A DNA stretch of 64,000 nt from contig NZ_CP056080.1 of NCBI RefSeq assembly GCF_014217215.1, forward strand, positions 868,001 through 932,000, in the 5' to 3' direction. Source of the stretch: Rothia nasimurium (GTDB lineage: Bacteria; Actinomycetota; Actinomycetes; Actinomycetales; Micrococcaceae). How positions within the stretch are numbered: position 1 is the stretch's first letter; each line of letters starts with the position of its first letter. The notes under the pieces were generated by a model, which was not told the DNA's origin, did not search any database, and was given only the letters and a program-made list of their open reading frames with translations. The translations under genes were made by a program, and so were the position numbers. Below, piece after piece: positions 20,701-27,912 of this stretch.

Positions 20701-21520
20701 CTGCGAAGTCCTCAATGCCGAGCTTGCCCTCACGGCCGCGCTTGACGATGTCGTTGTAGGCTTCCCAGAACTCTGAGAAGGAGAGCTTCTCTGCACCCTT
20801 GATGTTGGGTACAACCAGGTTGCGGGAGCCGTCGGGGCGGGGTAGGTCGATGGCCAGGCCGAAGTTAACGTGGGCGTGCTGGATAGCAGCGGGCTTACCC
20901 TTGGCGTCCTCACCGTAGCTGACGTTCATGGAGGGGAAGGCTGCAAGAGCGCGGATGATGGCGTAGCCAATGATATGGGTGAAGGAGACCTTACCGCCGC
21001 GGGTGCGGGCCAGGTAGCTGTTGATTTCGGTGCGGTTATCGATCAGCAGCTTGGCGGGGATAGCGCGGACGGTGGTTGCGGTGGGTACGCTCAGTGACTC
21101 GTCCATGTTGGCGGCTACCGCCTTGGCGGGGCCGCGCAGGGTAACGATCTGGTCTTCTTGGGGAGCGTCGCTCACGGGTTCTTCCTTCGGGGTGGCGGGC
21201 TTGGTCGCTGAGGGGTTGCTTGCCTTGGGAGCTGCCTGCGGGGCTGACTTGGGGGCAGCTTCAGGGACAGGGGTCTTGGGAGTGGAGGGAACGGAGGCCT
21301 TGGCGGGCTTTTCCTTAGCCGGTACGGACGCTGCAGCGGGCGCCGGTGCCTGCTGCGAGCTGGGTACGCTGCCGGTTGTGCCTGCCCACTGATCAAACAG
21401 GGGCCACCACGTCTCGTCGACTGAGTTGCGGTCTTGCTCGTACTTCTCAAAGAGCTCTTCGACGAGCCACTCGTTACCCGCGAACTCTTCGGGAACAGTA
21501 TGTTCTGGCTGGTTTGGCAC
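17774..21520 (-). CDS. kgd: Multifunctional 2-oxoglutarate metabolism enzyme Kgd
   Basis: Fused E1/E2 subunit of the actinobacterial 2-oxoglutarate dehydrogenase complex, also able to make succinic semialdehyde or 2-hydroxy-3-oxoadipate. The 1248-residue chain has the short N-terminal helix (FAGNEWLVEELFEKYEQD), an Ala/Pro/Lys-rich linker (residues about 50-110), the acyltransferase domain with catalytic His near 337 (STYDHRVIQGAGSGE), and the thiamine-diphosphate E1 domain (HGDAAFAGQG; RGHNEADDP). It lacks a lipoyl domain, as known for this family. The GTG at 21520 is favoured over in-frame upstream codons, which have no family-like residues. The leader contains a switch-like pairing with this start codon. 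Confidence 0.94.
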   Translation of the reverse strand: MPNQPEHTVPEEFAGNEWLVEELFEKYEQDRNSVDETWWPLFDQWAGTTGSVPSSQQAPAPAAASVPAKEKPAKASVPSTPKTPVPEAAPKSAPQAAPKASNPSATKPATPKEEPVSDAPQEDQIVTLRGPAKAVAANMDESLSVPTATTVRAIPAKLLIDNRTEINSYLARTRGGKVSFTHIIGYAIIRALAAFPSMNVSYGEDAKGKPAAIQHAHVNFGLAIDLPRPDGSRNLVVPNIKGAEKLSFSEFWEAYNDIVKRGREGKLGIEDFAGTTVSLTNPGGIGTVHSVPRLSKGQAAIIGAGALDYPAEYRGTSEKVIARNGVSKILTLTSTYDHRVIQGAGSGEFLKVVEHYLLGGDGFYDQIFEDLRIPFEPVRWARDNQVNPEAEISKVARIQQLIHAFRVRGHLIAQTNPIGYQMLSHPDLRLENYGLTLWDLDRYWPTGGFGEKESLPLRTILELLREAYTRTLGVEYMHIENPEERQWFQDRLEHGYTKPSRDEQFRVLGTLNAAEAFETFLQTKYLGQKRFSLEGGESLIPLLDSVISEAADAGLSGVGIGMAHRGRLNVLTNIAGKSYAQIFREFEGQMDPRLTGGSGDVKYHLGTEGIFTSHNGNQTQVYLAANPSHLEAVNTVLEGIVRAKQDTLAEQGIGNYPVLPILVHGDAAFAGQGIVLETLQMSKLEGYTTGGTVHIVVNNQVGFTTSPRDGRTATYSTDIARMIQAPVLHVNADDPEAVVRAGSIAFAYRQAFNKDVVIDLVCYRRRGHNEADDPSMTQPKMYQQIEELPSTRKIYTEALVGRGDISQDEAERALKDYQSRLEQIFTETHEAQSSSAPLVTADAAAVSNIERPAAQQNEDSVHVAGETAISAETLAQIGQAFGKIPEGFTVHKKLKKLLEQRVKMSTEGDINWGFGELAAFASLLLEGRDVRLTGQDVQRGTFVQRHSVLHDSLTDEEWNPLANLSETQGKYSIYNSLLSEYGVMGFEYGYSVERPDSLVLWEAQFGDFANGAQTIVDEFISSAEQKWAQRSSLVLLLPHGFEGQGPDHSSARMERYLQLCAENNMTVAVPSTPANHFHLLRRQAHSRPHKPLIVITPKQLLRLKAAASSVEDFTSGSFKPVIEDQGNLNPADVTRLVFVSGRLYYDLEAERAKRGDKSTAIVRVEQLYPLPSAEIKEQIAAYPNAELVWAQDEPANQGQWPFMAVNLLPQIDYRMKLISRPAAASPAAGTGKRHQRELDNLISEVFDR

Positions 21521-21578
21521 TTCTCTTACGCCTCTTCCATCTCTTGTGATTGCTGGGTGCCAAAACCGCTTTTGGCAC
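21515..21578 (-). promoter_or_regulatory. Two-state RNA leader over the kgd start codon
   Basis: On the minus strand GTGCCAAAA (21578-21570) and TTTTGGCAC (21565-21557) form a perfect 9-bp hairpin with loop GCGG. The same TTTGGCAC can instead pair for 8 bp with the kgd start GTGCCAAA (21520-21513). The two pairings exclude each other, so one form would hide the start codon. This is direct sequence observation; regulation is inference. Confidence 0.5.
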
Positions 21579-21598
21579 GAGGTGGGCGGGCATCGCAC

Positions 21599-21786
21599 AC
21601 TACATTGGGCGCGTGATGTACCGCATATCTTTGTCTAGTTTAGAAGTGTTTTGGGGGTTCGTCCAACGCACTACTTTCTATGACATCTCACTGTGAGACT
21701 GTCTGGCAGAAATAGGCTGGCATTTCGCAGGGGGTGAAAGGGAGTCCACTGAGTAAAGCAAAAGTTATTCGCTAGAATTGACCACT
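21599..21786. other. Divergent regulatory region between kgd and the CNNM genes
   Basis: This gap should hold the kgd promoter (minus strand) and the promoter of the 21787 ORF. It contains TCTCAC-T-GTGAGA (21686-21698), a perfect 13-base palindrome fit for a dimeric regulator, and the -10-like TAGAAT at 21773-21778. No further gene was seen. Confidence 0.45.
21773..21778 (+). promoter_or_regulatory. -10 hexamer for a leaderless transcript
   Basis: TAGAAT (5 of 6 to the consensus) ends eight bases before the ATG at 21787, which places the transcription start at or next to the start codon. The -35 match is poor. Confidence 0.45.
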
Positions 21787-21921
21787 ATGGAAGACCCTTC
21801 TAGTTGCTGCGCATCTTCGCAGCCCTCACGAGCGCTTTGGCGCGCATCATTCTTTAACCCGACCACGGGCGTCCGCACATGCTGCGGCCAACACCCCGCC
21901 CAGCAGGCGGTGAGAGCCTAA
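21787..21921 (+). CDS. Leaderless 44-residue Cys-rich ORF, possible leader peptide
   Basis: A 44-residue frame with two Cys-Cys pairs (DPSSCCASS and VRTCCGQ). No ribosome-binding site precedes it, but a -10 element lies eight bases upstream, so it would be translated from the 5' end of the mRNA. It stops (TAA) three bases before the ATG of the CNNM gene, an arrangement that suits translational coupling. In mycobacteria, leaderless ORFs with consecutive Cys codons act as cysteine-responsive attenuators; whether this one does is inference. No similarity to a known protein is recognised, and it could be non-coding leader. Confidence 0.45.
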   Translation: MEDPSSCCASSQPSRALWRASFFNPTTGVRTCCGQHPAQQAVRA

Positions 21922-21924
21922 ACC

Positions 21925-23292
21925 ATGGAATGGCTCCTGCTTCTCATAGGTCTTGCCCTGATTCTGGGTACCGGCTTCTTCGTGGCCGTAGAATTTTCGC
22001 TGGTAGCCCTTGATCAGTCCAAGGTTCAGCAAGAAATTGATAGGGGAGACGCCGCAGGTGAACGAGTGCTCGCCTGCCTTAAATCTCTCTCAACCCAGCT
22101 ATCGAGCTGCCAACTGGGCATCACCATCACCACCCTGCTCACCGGTTACACACTCGATAGCGGTATTAACGCACTGGCCGGCGACACTATTGCTTCGTGG
22201 GGGCTTGCTCCCTCGGTGACATCGGCTCTGACCCTAATTTTCTCTATGGGTATTGCAACCCTGCTCTCCATGATTATCGGTGAGCTGGTTCCCAAGAACC
22301 TGGCGATTGCTGAGCCCTACCGTGTAGCCCGTGTGCTAGCCCCGGGGCAGCTGCTCTTTACCAAGGTGATGGGCCCCATCGTCCGCACCGCTAACGGGTC
22401 AGCGAACTGGATTCTGCACCGTTTTGGCATGGAAGCTAAGGAAGAGCTCTCGGCAGCCCGTTCACCCGAAGAGCTTTCTTCGATGGTGCGCCGCTCAGCC
22501 GACCTGGGCACCCTAGACTCCGACACCGCCCGCTTCGTCGATAAGACCCTCTCCTTCGCTGAGCTCACTGCAGCAGACGTTATGACCCCCCGCCGCAAGG
22601 TCATCATGCTCGAAGATACCGCTCCTGTTAGCGATGTCATCGAGCTGGCCCGCACCACCGGCCACTCCCGCTTTCCCCTCTACCGGGAAGACCAGGACAA
22701 CATCGTGGGGGTTGTGCACGTGAAGAAGGCCGTGGGCCTTCCTCTCGATAAGCGCGACACGCTGGAAGCTGGAACGCTGATGGAGGACGTGCTGCAGGTT
22801 CCCGAAACCGTGCACCTTGACTCCCTGCTCATGCAGCTGCGAGAGGGCGCCCTTCAGCTTGCCGTAGTGCTCGACGAATACGGCGGCACCTCCGGCATCA
22901 CCACCCTTGAAGACCTGGTTGAAGAAATCGTGGGTGAAGTCTCCGACGAGCACGACACCAACTCCTTCGACGAACGCCCCCTGCGCGTGGGCAGCGGCGA
23001 CTACATCTTCTCGGGCCTGCTCCGCCCCGATGAGGTCAAGGACTACATCGGCACCCTCGACGTGGACGATGACCCCGCCTACGAAACCATGGGTGGCTTC
23101 ATGATGGACCACCTGGGGCGAGTTCCCGAAACCGGCGACGTGGTGCCGGTAGAGGGCGGACGTCTGCGTATTGAAAAGATGGAACAGCGCCGGGTAGACC
23201 GAATTCGCTACATCCCCGATGCCCTACCCCTGGAACGGGGGGAAGCGGCTACAGATGAGTCGAAGACCGCTCGAAAGGAGGCCCGCCGATGA
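21925..23292 (+). CDS. CNNM/CBS-domain membrane protein (CorC/HlyC family)
   Basis: Family linked to magnesium export or divalent-ion homeostasis; old annotations call it hemolysin. The 455 residues contain the CNNM transmembrane domain (about 1-190, with hydrophobic helices at 3-25, 60-80, 95-120), two CBS repeats (ADVMTPRRKVIML; SRFPLYREDQDNIVGVVH; AVVLDEYGGTSGITTLEDLVEEIVGEV), and the CorC/HlyC domain after residue 345. An Arg/Lys-rich tail ends it. It overlaps the next CNNM gene by four bases (ATGA), so the two may form a heteromer. Its ATG follows the Cys-rich ORF by three bases. Confidence 0.9.
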   Translation: MEWLLLLIGLALILGTGFFVAVEFSLVALDQSKVQQEIDRGDAAGERVLACLKSLSTQLSSCQLGITITTLLTGYTLDSGINALAGDTIASWGLAPSVTSALTLIFSMGIATLLSMIIGELVPKNLAIAEPYRVARVLAPGQLLFTKVMGPIVRTANGSANWILHRFGMEAKEELSAARSPEELSSMVRRSADLGTLDSDTARFVDKTLSFAELTAADVMTPRRKVIMLEDTAPVSDVIELARTTGHSRFPLYREDQDNIVGVVHVKKAVGLPLDKRDTLEAGTLMEDVLQVPETVHLDSLLMQLREGALQLAVVLDEYGGTSGITTLEDLVEEIVGEVSDEHDTNSFDERPLRVGSGDYIFSGLLRPDEVKDYIGTLDVDDDPAYETMGGFMMDHLGRVPETGDVVPVEGGRLRIEKMEQRRVDRIRYIPDALPLERGEAATDESKTARKEARR

Positions 23293-24374
23293 ATGACTGG
23301 GTAGCTATCGCCCTGCTCTTTGTGCTCCTTGCCGGTAACGCCTACTTCGTGGGAGCGGAGTTCGCTATTATGTCGACCCGCCGCTCCCAGATTGAACCCC
23401 TGGCGGAGTCGGGTAACAAACGCGCCGTCACCACCCTGTACGCCCTTGAAAACGTTTCACTCATGCTGGCCACCTGCCAGCTGGGCATCACGGTGTGCTC
23501 CCTCTTGATTCTGAACGTCTCTGAGCCGGCTATCCACCACCTGGTGGCTGGCCCTCTGGAATCCTGGGGAATACCTTATGAGGCAGCGAGCGTCCTAGCC
23601 TTCATCTTCGCGCTGGTGCTGGTGACCTACCTGCACGTCATCTTTGGTGAAATGGTGCCGAAGAACGCTGCTGTGTCACTTGCCGCTTCGGGTATTGCCC
23701 TGTGGATTGCCCCCTCACTGGTGACCCTCTCCCGTATTCTCAAGCCCCTGGTTGGTCTGCTCAACTGGATCGCCGATCACACCCTGCGCCTGATGAAGGT
23801 AGAGCCCAAGGCTGAAGTGGCATCAACCTTTACCCTTGATGAGCTACAAAGTATCGTGGCTCAATCAACCGCAGAGGGAACCGTGGACGACGGCTCCGGT
23901 GTGCTGTCTGGCGCCCTGGAATTCAGTTCGAAGACCGTTGCTGAGATTATGGTGCCCGGCGACCAGCTGATTACCATGAACTTCCCCTGCACGCCCGCTG
24001 AGCTGGAAAAGGCTGTTGCCCATACCGGCTACTCCCGCTTCGTGATGAAGGACGAGCAGGACGGCACCTATATGGGCTACCTGCATATCAAGGACGCCCT
24101 GGTCTACGAATCTGAGCGTATGGACCAGCCCATTGCCTGGTCTAAGCTACGTCAGATGTCGATCGTCAAGCCCGAAACCGAAATCGATGAGGCTCTTGCC
24201 ACCATGCAGCGCAATCGGGCCCATGTCTCCCACGTGGTTGACGCTCAGGGGCAGAGCGTCGGGGTGCTCTTCTTGGAAGACATCCTCGAAGAACTGGTCG
24301 GTGAAATTAAGGACACCACCCAGGAGCACGTGCGCCGCCGCGAGGAGGCCGCTTCAAAGCACAGCGCCGACTAG
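23289..24374 (+). CDS. Second CNNM/CBS-domain membrane protein
   Basis: A 361-residue paralogue of the upstream protein with CNNM domain (about residues 1-190) and two CBS repeats (VAEIMVPGDQLITM; YSRFVMKDEQDGTYMGYLHIKDALV; SVGVLFLEDILEELVGEI). It lacks the C-terminal CorC/HlyC domain of its partner, ending in a short charged tail. Paired genes of unequal length are usual in Actinobacteria. The ATGA overlap with the upstream gene indicates coupled translation and possibly a 1:1 complex. A GGACGCC-type hairpin terminates the pair. Confidence 0.9.
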   Translation: MNDWVAIALLFVLLAGNAYFVGAEFAIMSTRRSQIEPLAESGNKRAVTTLYALENVSLMLATCQLGITVCSLLILNVSEPAIHHLVAGPLESWGIPYEAASVLAFIFALVLVTYLHVIFGEMVPKNAAVSLAASGIALWIAPSLVTLSRILKPLVGLLNWIADHTLRLMKVEPKAEVASTFTLDELQSIVAQSTAEGTVDDGSGVLSGALEFSSKTVAEIMVPGDQLITMNFPCTPAELEKAVAHTGYSRFVMKDEQDGTYMGYLHIKDALVYESERMDQPIAWSKLRQMSIVKPETEIDEALATMQRNRAHVSHVVDAQGQSVGVLFLEDILEELVGEIKDTTQEHVRRREEAASKHSAD

Positions 24375-24412
24375 TTTCTTTTAGCTAGCACAATCGGTTT
24401 TCTTCGGTGCGC

Positions 24413-24466
24413 GGACGCCCGCCCCGCCTTTCCTGCCCCGTGGCAGGGAAGACGGGGTGGGCGTCC
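24413..24466 (+). terminator. GGACGCC-type hairpin terminator after the CNNM pair
   Basis: GGACGCCC (24413-24420) pairs with GGGCGTCC (24459-24466), closing a GC-rich inner hairpin with CCTGCC/GGCAGG, and is followed by TTGTATTT. One member of a repeat family seen five or more times in this window. Confidence 0.8.
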
Positions 24467-24516
24467 TTGTATTTCTAGCGGGGCGCGGGTGTGATGCGGT
24501 GTACGCACTTTTTATT

Positions 24517-24531
24517 TGCGAACCGTTCGCA
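24517..24531 (+). promoter_or_regulatory. Palindromic operator candidate upstream of znuA
   Basis: TGCGAAC-C-GTTCGCA is a perfect 15-base 7-1-7 palindrome 56 bases before the znuA ATG. The Fur-family regulator at 27293-27727 is the obvious candidate to bind it, since the importer and regulator face each other; the half-site does not match the known AT-rich Zur box, so this is inference. Confidence 0.45.
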
Positions 24532-24587
24532 GAAAGGAGTAGGCTGGCAGAAGCCCTATCCCTTACTCCGTACCAAAGGACAGCGCC

Positions 24588-25547
24588 ATGCGAAAGATTT
24601 TCCCCACCGTCTCACTGCTTGCCGTATCGGCGCTGGCTCTCTCTGCCTGCGGGTCAAGCGGGACAAGCGCGTCCTCGTCCTCAAACGACGGAACCCTGCA
24701 GGTCGTCACCACCACCGACGTCTATGCCGATGTGGTGGCGGCAGTCGGAGGCGATCAGGTAGAGGTCACCCCGCTCATCGCCTCAACTGCTGTGGACCCC
24801 CACTCCTACGAAGCCACCAGCCAGGACCGCCTGACCGTAAAAGACGCTGACCTGGTTGTCGTCAACGGTGGCGGCTACGACACCTTCCTCTCCGAAATGG
24901 CCGGCACCGATAACCCCGACCAGATCGTGGTGAACGCGGTAGAACTCTCGGGCCTCTTTAGCGCCGACGACCTGGCCCACATGGCAGAAGAGCACAGCAC
25001 CACCGGTGAAGACCACTCTGACCATGTGCACTCCTACAACGAGCATGTCTGGTACGACCTGGACACCATGAAGAAGGTAGCTGATCAGGTGGCAGCCGAC
25101 CTGGCTGAGCTCGACCCCGCCAACACGGACGCCTACACCAGCGCAGCTGCAGCCTTCTCCACCGACGCTGACCAGCTACTTGACCGTCTCAAGACTATCG
25201 ACACCGAAGAACGTACCTACCTGGCGACCGAGCCGGTCTCGGGCTACATGCTGGAGGACGCCGGCTTCACCGACTCCACCCCGGCAGATTTGACCGCAGC
25301 GGTCGATAGCGAAAGCGATATCGCTCCACTGACCATGCAGGAAGCCAAGGACGCCCTCACCGGCGGTAGCATCGACCTGCTGGCCTTCAACGAGCAGACC
25401 CAGACCGCCCAGACCACCGAAATCTATACCTTCGCCCAGGAAGCCGGAGTTGCCAGCGTCTCCTTCACCGAGACCCTGCCCGAGAACACCAGCTACATGG
25501 ACTGGATGACCCAGAACATCGACAACCTAGAAAAGGCAGTAGCATAA
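24588..25547 (+). CDS. znuA: Zinc ABC transporter substrate-binding lipoprotein (ZnuA-like)
   Basis: Captures zinc (possibly manganese) outside the membrane. The 319-residue protein has a signal peptide with lipobox LSAC and lipidated Cys21, then the cluster A-I fold. Metal ligand motifs are DPHSYE, NEHVWYD and a C-terminal glutamate/aspartate. A short His/Asp-rich loop (about residues 125-150, with several His) is typical of zinc-specific members. It leads an operon with the ATPase and permease. The 15-base palindrome upstream suggests metal control. Confidence 0.9.
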   Translation: MRKIFPTVSLLAVSALALSACGSSGTSASSSSNDGTLQVVTTTDVYADVVAAVGGDQVEVTPLIASTAVDPHSYEATSQDRLTVKDADLVVVNGGGYDTFLSEMAGTDNPDQIVVNAVELSGLFSADDLAHMAEEHSTTGEDHSDHVHSYNEHVWYDLDTMKKVADQVAADLAELDPANTDAYTSAAAAFSTDADQLLDRLKTIDTEERTYLATEPVSGYMLEDAGFTDSTPADLTAAVDSESDIAPLTMQEAKDALTGGSIDLLAFNEQTQTAQTTEIYTFAQEAGVASVSFTETLPENTSYMDWMTQNIDNLEKAVA

Positions 25548-25552
25548 AGCCT

Positions 25553-26410
25553 ATGGCTCACTCTTCTACCCAGCTCGTCCCCGCCCTTACGGTGACCGGG
25601 GGCGGGCTTTCCTTTGGCCACCGTACCCTGTGGCAGGACCTCAACCTCACCGTCGAACAGGGCGAATATTTTGCCGTCCTGGGCCCCAACGGCTCGGGCA
25701 AATCGACCTTTATCAAGGTCATCTTGGGGTTGACCCAGCTGAGTGCCGGCAAAATTGCGGTGCTGGGTGCCCCCGCCCGTTTAGGGAACCCCGGCGTCGG
25801 CTACATTCCCCAGCAGAAAGCGATTGGCACCGAGATGCCCCTGCGGGCCCGCGATTTTGTGGGACTGGGGGTGGACGGCCACCGCTGGGGCTTCCGCGTG
25901 AAGAACCGGGTCTACCGGGAGAAGGTTGACTCCCTGCTCGATGCGGTCGGTGCCAGCGACTACGCCAATGTGCCGGTGGGGCTTCTATCGGGCGGTGAGC
26001 AGCAGCGCCTGCGTATCGCCCAGGCTCTTGCCAATGACCCCAAGATCATCCTGGCAGATGAGGCCCTGCTTTCTTTGGATCTCAACCACCAGTACGCCGT
26101 CTCTGACCTGATTCACCGCTATAACCGGGAGCACGGGGCTACAGTCGTTTTCGTGACCCACGAGATCAACCCCATTATCGACCATGTAGACCGCCTGCTC
26201 TACCTCGCGGGCGGACGCTTCACCGTGGGGTCGGTGGAGCAGGTCATGCGCAGCGAGGTGCTCACCGACCTCTACCAGACTCCGGTATCGGTGATACAGA
26301 CCAACGGCCGCTACGTGGTAGTGGGCGGCGAGCACGGGGAGCACCACTGCGCCCTGGAAACCGACCACCCCCAGCTACTTGCACCCGTGAAAGGGGTAGA
26401 TAACCGATGA
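25553..26410 (+). CDS. znuC: Zinc ABC transporter ATP-binding protein (ZnuC-like)
   Basis: Cytoplasmic ATPase powering import. The 285-residue protein has Walker A (GPNGSGKST near residue 44), Q-loop (YIPQQ), signature LSGGEQQR and H-loop (VTHEIN). The Walker B segment reads IILADEALLSLD, where the usual LDEP is DEAL, so the conserved Pro after the catalytic Glu is replaced by Ala. A C-terminal extension of about 60 residues carries several His. It begins five bases after znuA and overlaps the permease gene by four bases. Confidence 0.9.
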   Translation: MAHSSTQLVPALTVTGGGLSFGHRTLWQDLNLTVEQGEYFAVLGPNGSGKSTFIKVILGLTQLSAGKIAVLGAPARLGNPGVGYIPQQKAIGTEMPLRARDFVGLGVDGHRWGFRVKNRVYREKVDSLLDAVGASDYANVPVGLLSGGEQQRLRIAQALANDPKIILADEALLSLDLNHQYAVSDLIHRYNREHGATVVFVTHEINPIIDHVDRLLYLAGGRFTVGSVEQVMRSEVLTDLYQTPVSVIQTNGRYVVVGGEHGEHHCALETDHPQLLAPVKGVDNR

Positions 26411-27321
26411 CTTTTGCGGACTTTATGGGCAAGGTCTTTGTCTTTGACCGCTACGGTGAGCTGGTGGCCCTGCTGAGCCAGTCCATTATCGCCGGGGCTA
26501 TCTTGGGTGTAATCGGTGGCTTTGTAGGGCTCTTTGTGATGCTCCGCCGTCACGCTTTTGCGGTGCACGCCATCGCCGAGATGTCTTTTGCTGGGGCTGC
26601 CCTCTTTCTGCTCCTGGGCTATAACGTGGTCACCGGTTCCCTGGTGGGCTCCATTATCTCTGCCCTGCTGATTGCCCTGATGGGCGCCCGGGCCCACGAA
26701 AACGATTCAATCATCGGTGCCCTGATGCCCTTTGGCTTGGGGCTGGGAATCCTCTTCCTTTCCCTCTACTCGGGCAGAGCAGCTAATAAGTTCTCGTTGC
26801 TGACCGGTCAGATTGTTTCGGTTGACTCTGCCCAGCTGACCTCTATGATCATCGGCGGGGTGGTGATTATTGCGGCTCTGGCTATCATGTGGCGGCCGCT
26901 CATGTTCGCCTCGCTTGACCCGGTGGTTGCCTCAGCCAAGGGCGTGCCGCTGAAGGCCCTGTCGGTTGCTTTTATGATTGTGCTGGGTATTGCCACCGCC
27001 CTGTCGGTGCAGGTGGTGGGCTCCCTGCTGGTTTTGGCCCTGCTGATTACCCCGGCAGCGGCAGCCCTGCAAATTACAGCCTCGCCCCTGCGCGCTCTAA
27101 TTCTTTCAGTGCTTTTTGCAGAAGCAGCCATGGTGGGCGGTATTCTTCTGGCTCTGGCAGGCTCCCTGCCTATCAGCCCCTACGTGACCACTCTGTCTTT
27201 CCTCATCTTCGTGGCCTGCCGCCTGGTGCGAGCCGTCCGCCAGCGCTACTCAGCCTCGGGGCGCGTCCGCTCATCTGAAGCCGCAGCAGCGCCTAGCCCT
27301 GCTGGTGGGCAGAGCAGTTAG
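26407..27321 (+). CDS. znuB: Zinc ABC transporter permease (ZnuB-like)
   Basis: Membrane channel of the importer, 304 residues with about eight hydrophobic helices of the ABC-3 family and the cytoplasmic coupling region LRRHAFAVHAIAEMSFAG. The start overlaps the ATPase stop by four bases (ATGA). Its end runs 29 bases into the convergent Fur-family gene, so the last codons of both genes are read on opposite strands. The C-terminal tail after residue 275 is polar and is the part overlapping the regulator gene. Confidence 0.9.
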   Translation: MTFADFMGKVFVFDRYGELVALLSQSIIAGAILGVIGGFVGLFVMLRRHAFAVHAIAEMSFAGAALFLLLGYNVVTGSLVGSIISALLIALMGARAHENDSIIGALMPFGLGLGILFLSLYSGRAANKFSLLTGQIVSVDSAQLTSMIIGGVVIIAALAIMWRPLMFASLDPVVASAKGVPLKALSVAFMIVLGIATALSVQVVGSLLVLALLITPAAAALQITASPLRALILSVLFAEAAMVGGILLALAGSLPISPYVTTLSFLIFVACRLVRAVRQRYSASGRVRSSEAAAAPSPAGGQSS

Positions 27322-27727
27322 AGCAGACCCCGGTAATCTCAATGACGTGCTTGACCTCGGTGTAGTCATTTTTCGCAGCAATCGCCAGGGCTAGCTCTTC
27401 AAGCTCGGGAATCTCAAATTCCCGGGCAGCCCCGCAGATACGGCAGAGCAGGTGATGGTGGTGGTGCTCTGAGTCGCAGCGGCGGTAGATAGCTTCGCCG
27501 TCCTCGGTCTTGAGGGCCTCTACCTCACCGGTGCCCACCATGGACTGCAAGAGACGGTAGGTGGTTGCCAGCGACACCTTATCGCCGCGCGAGAGCATGA
27601 GCTGGTGCAGATCTTGAGCAGAAATAAAGTCTTCGAGGGTTTCGAGGGTTGCGGTGACTGCCCGGCGCTGTCTAGTGTTGCGGATTTCGGTGGGCTTGCT
27701 GGCTGACGACGCTGAGTTGGTGTTCAC
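27293..27727 (-). CDS. zur: Fur family regulator, probably zinc-sensing (Zur)
   Basis: Metal-dependent repressor of 144 residues. Winged helix: RNTRQRRAV...SAQDLHQLM...VSLATTYRLLQSM. The metal region reads YRRCDSEHHHHHLLC, with CRICG and CSNCS forming the structural zinc site. Convergence with the zinc importer and the His cluster support a zinc sensor, though manganese or iron control cannot be ruled out. Start is GTG at 27727. Its gene end overlaps the znuB end by 29 bases. An A/T-rich inverted repeat upstream (27814-27829) may be its own operator. Confidence 0.85.
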   Translation of the reverse strand: MNTNSASSASKPTEIRNTRQRRAVTATLETLEDFISAQDLHQLMLSRGDKVSLATTYRLLQSMVGTGEVEALKTEDGEAIYRRCDSEHHHHHLLCRICGAAREFEIPELEELALAIAAKNDYTEVKHVIEITGVCSNCSAHQQG

Positions 27728-27813
27728 GGGTCATTCCCTCGTCTAAAATCGGTCTCTCTCTGTGCCTACTGTACACCAGGTTTCCCGGGGCAGAAACGGC
27801 CCTCGCGCGGGGC

Positions 27814-27829
27814 GAAAAACAACGTTTTC
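27814..27829. promoter_or_regulatory. GAAAA/TTTTC inverted repeat between zur and the MBL gene
   Basis: GAAAA (27814-27818) and TTTTC (27825-27829) flank six bases between the divergent genes. The pattern resembles AT-rich Zur/Fur boxes. It could control zur, the MBL-fold gene, or both. Confidence 0.35.
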
Positions 27830-27912
27830 AGGTAATAGCGTATGTGTTCAGCAGAAAGAAACCGTCAGCTTCAACTAGTCTGACTGTGGTGGGAGCTACT
27901 AGGGTGGTAGGT

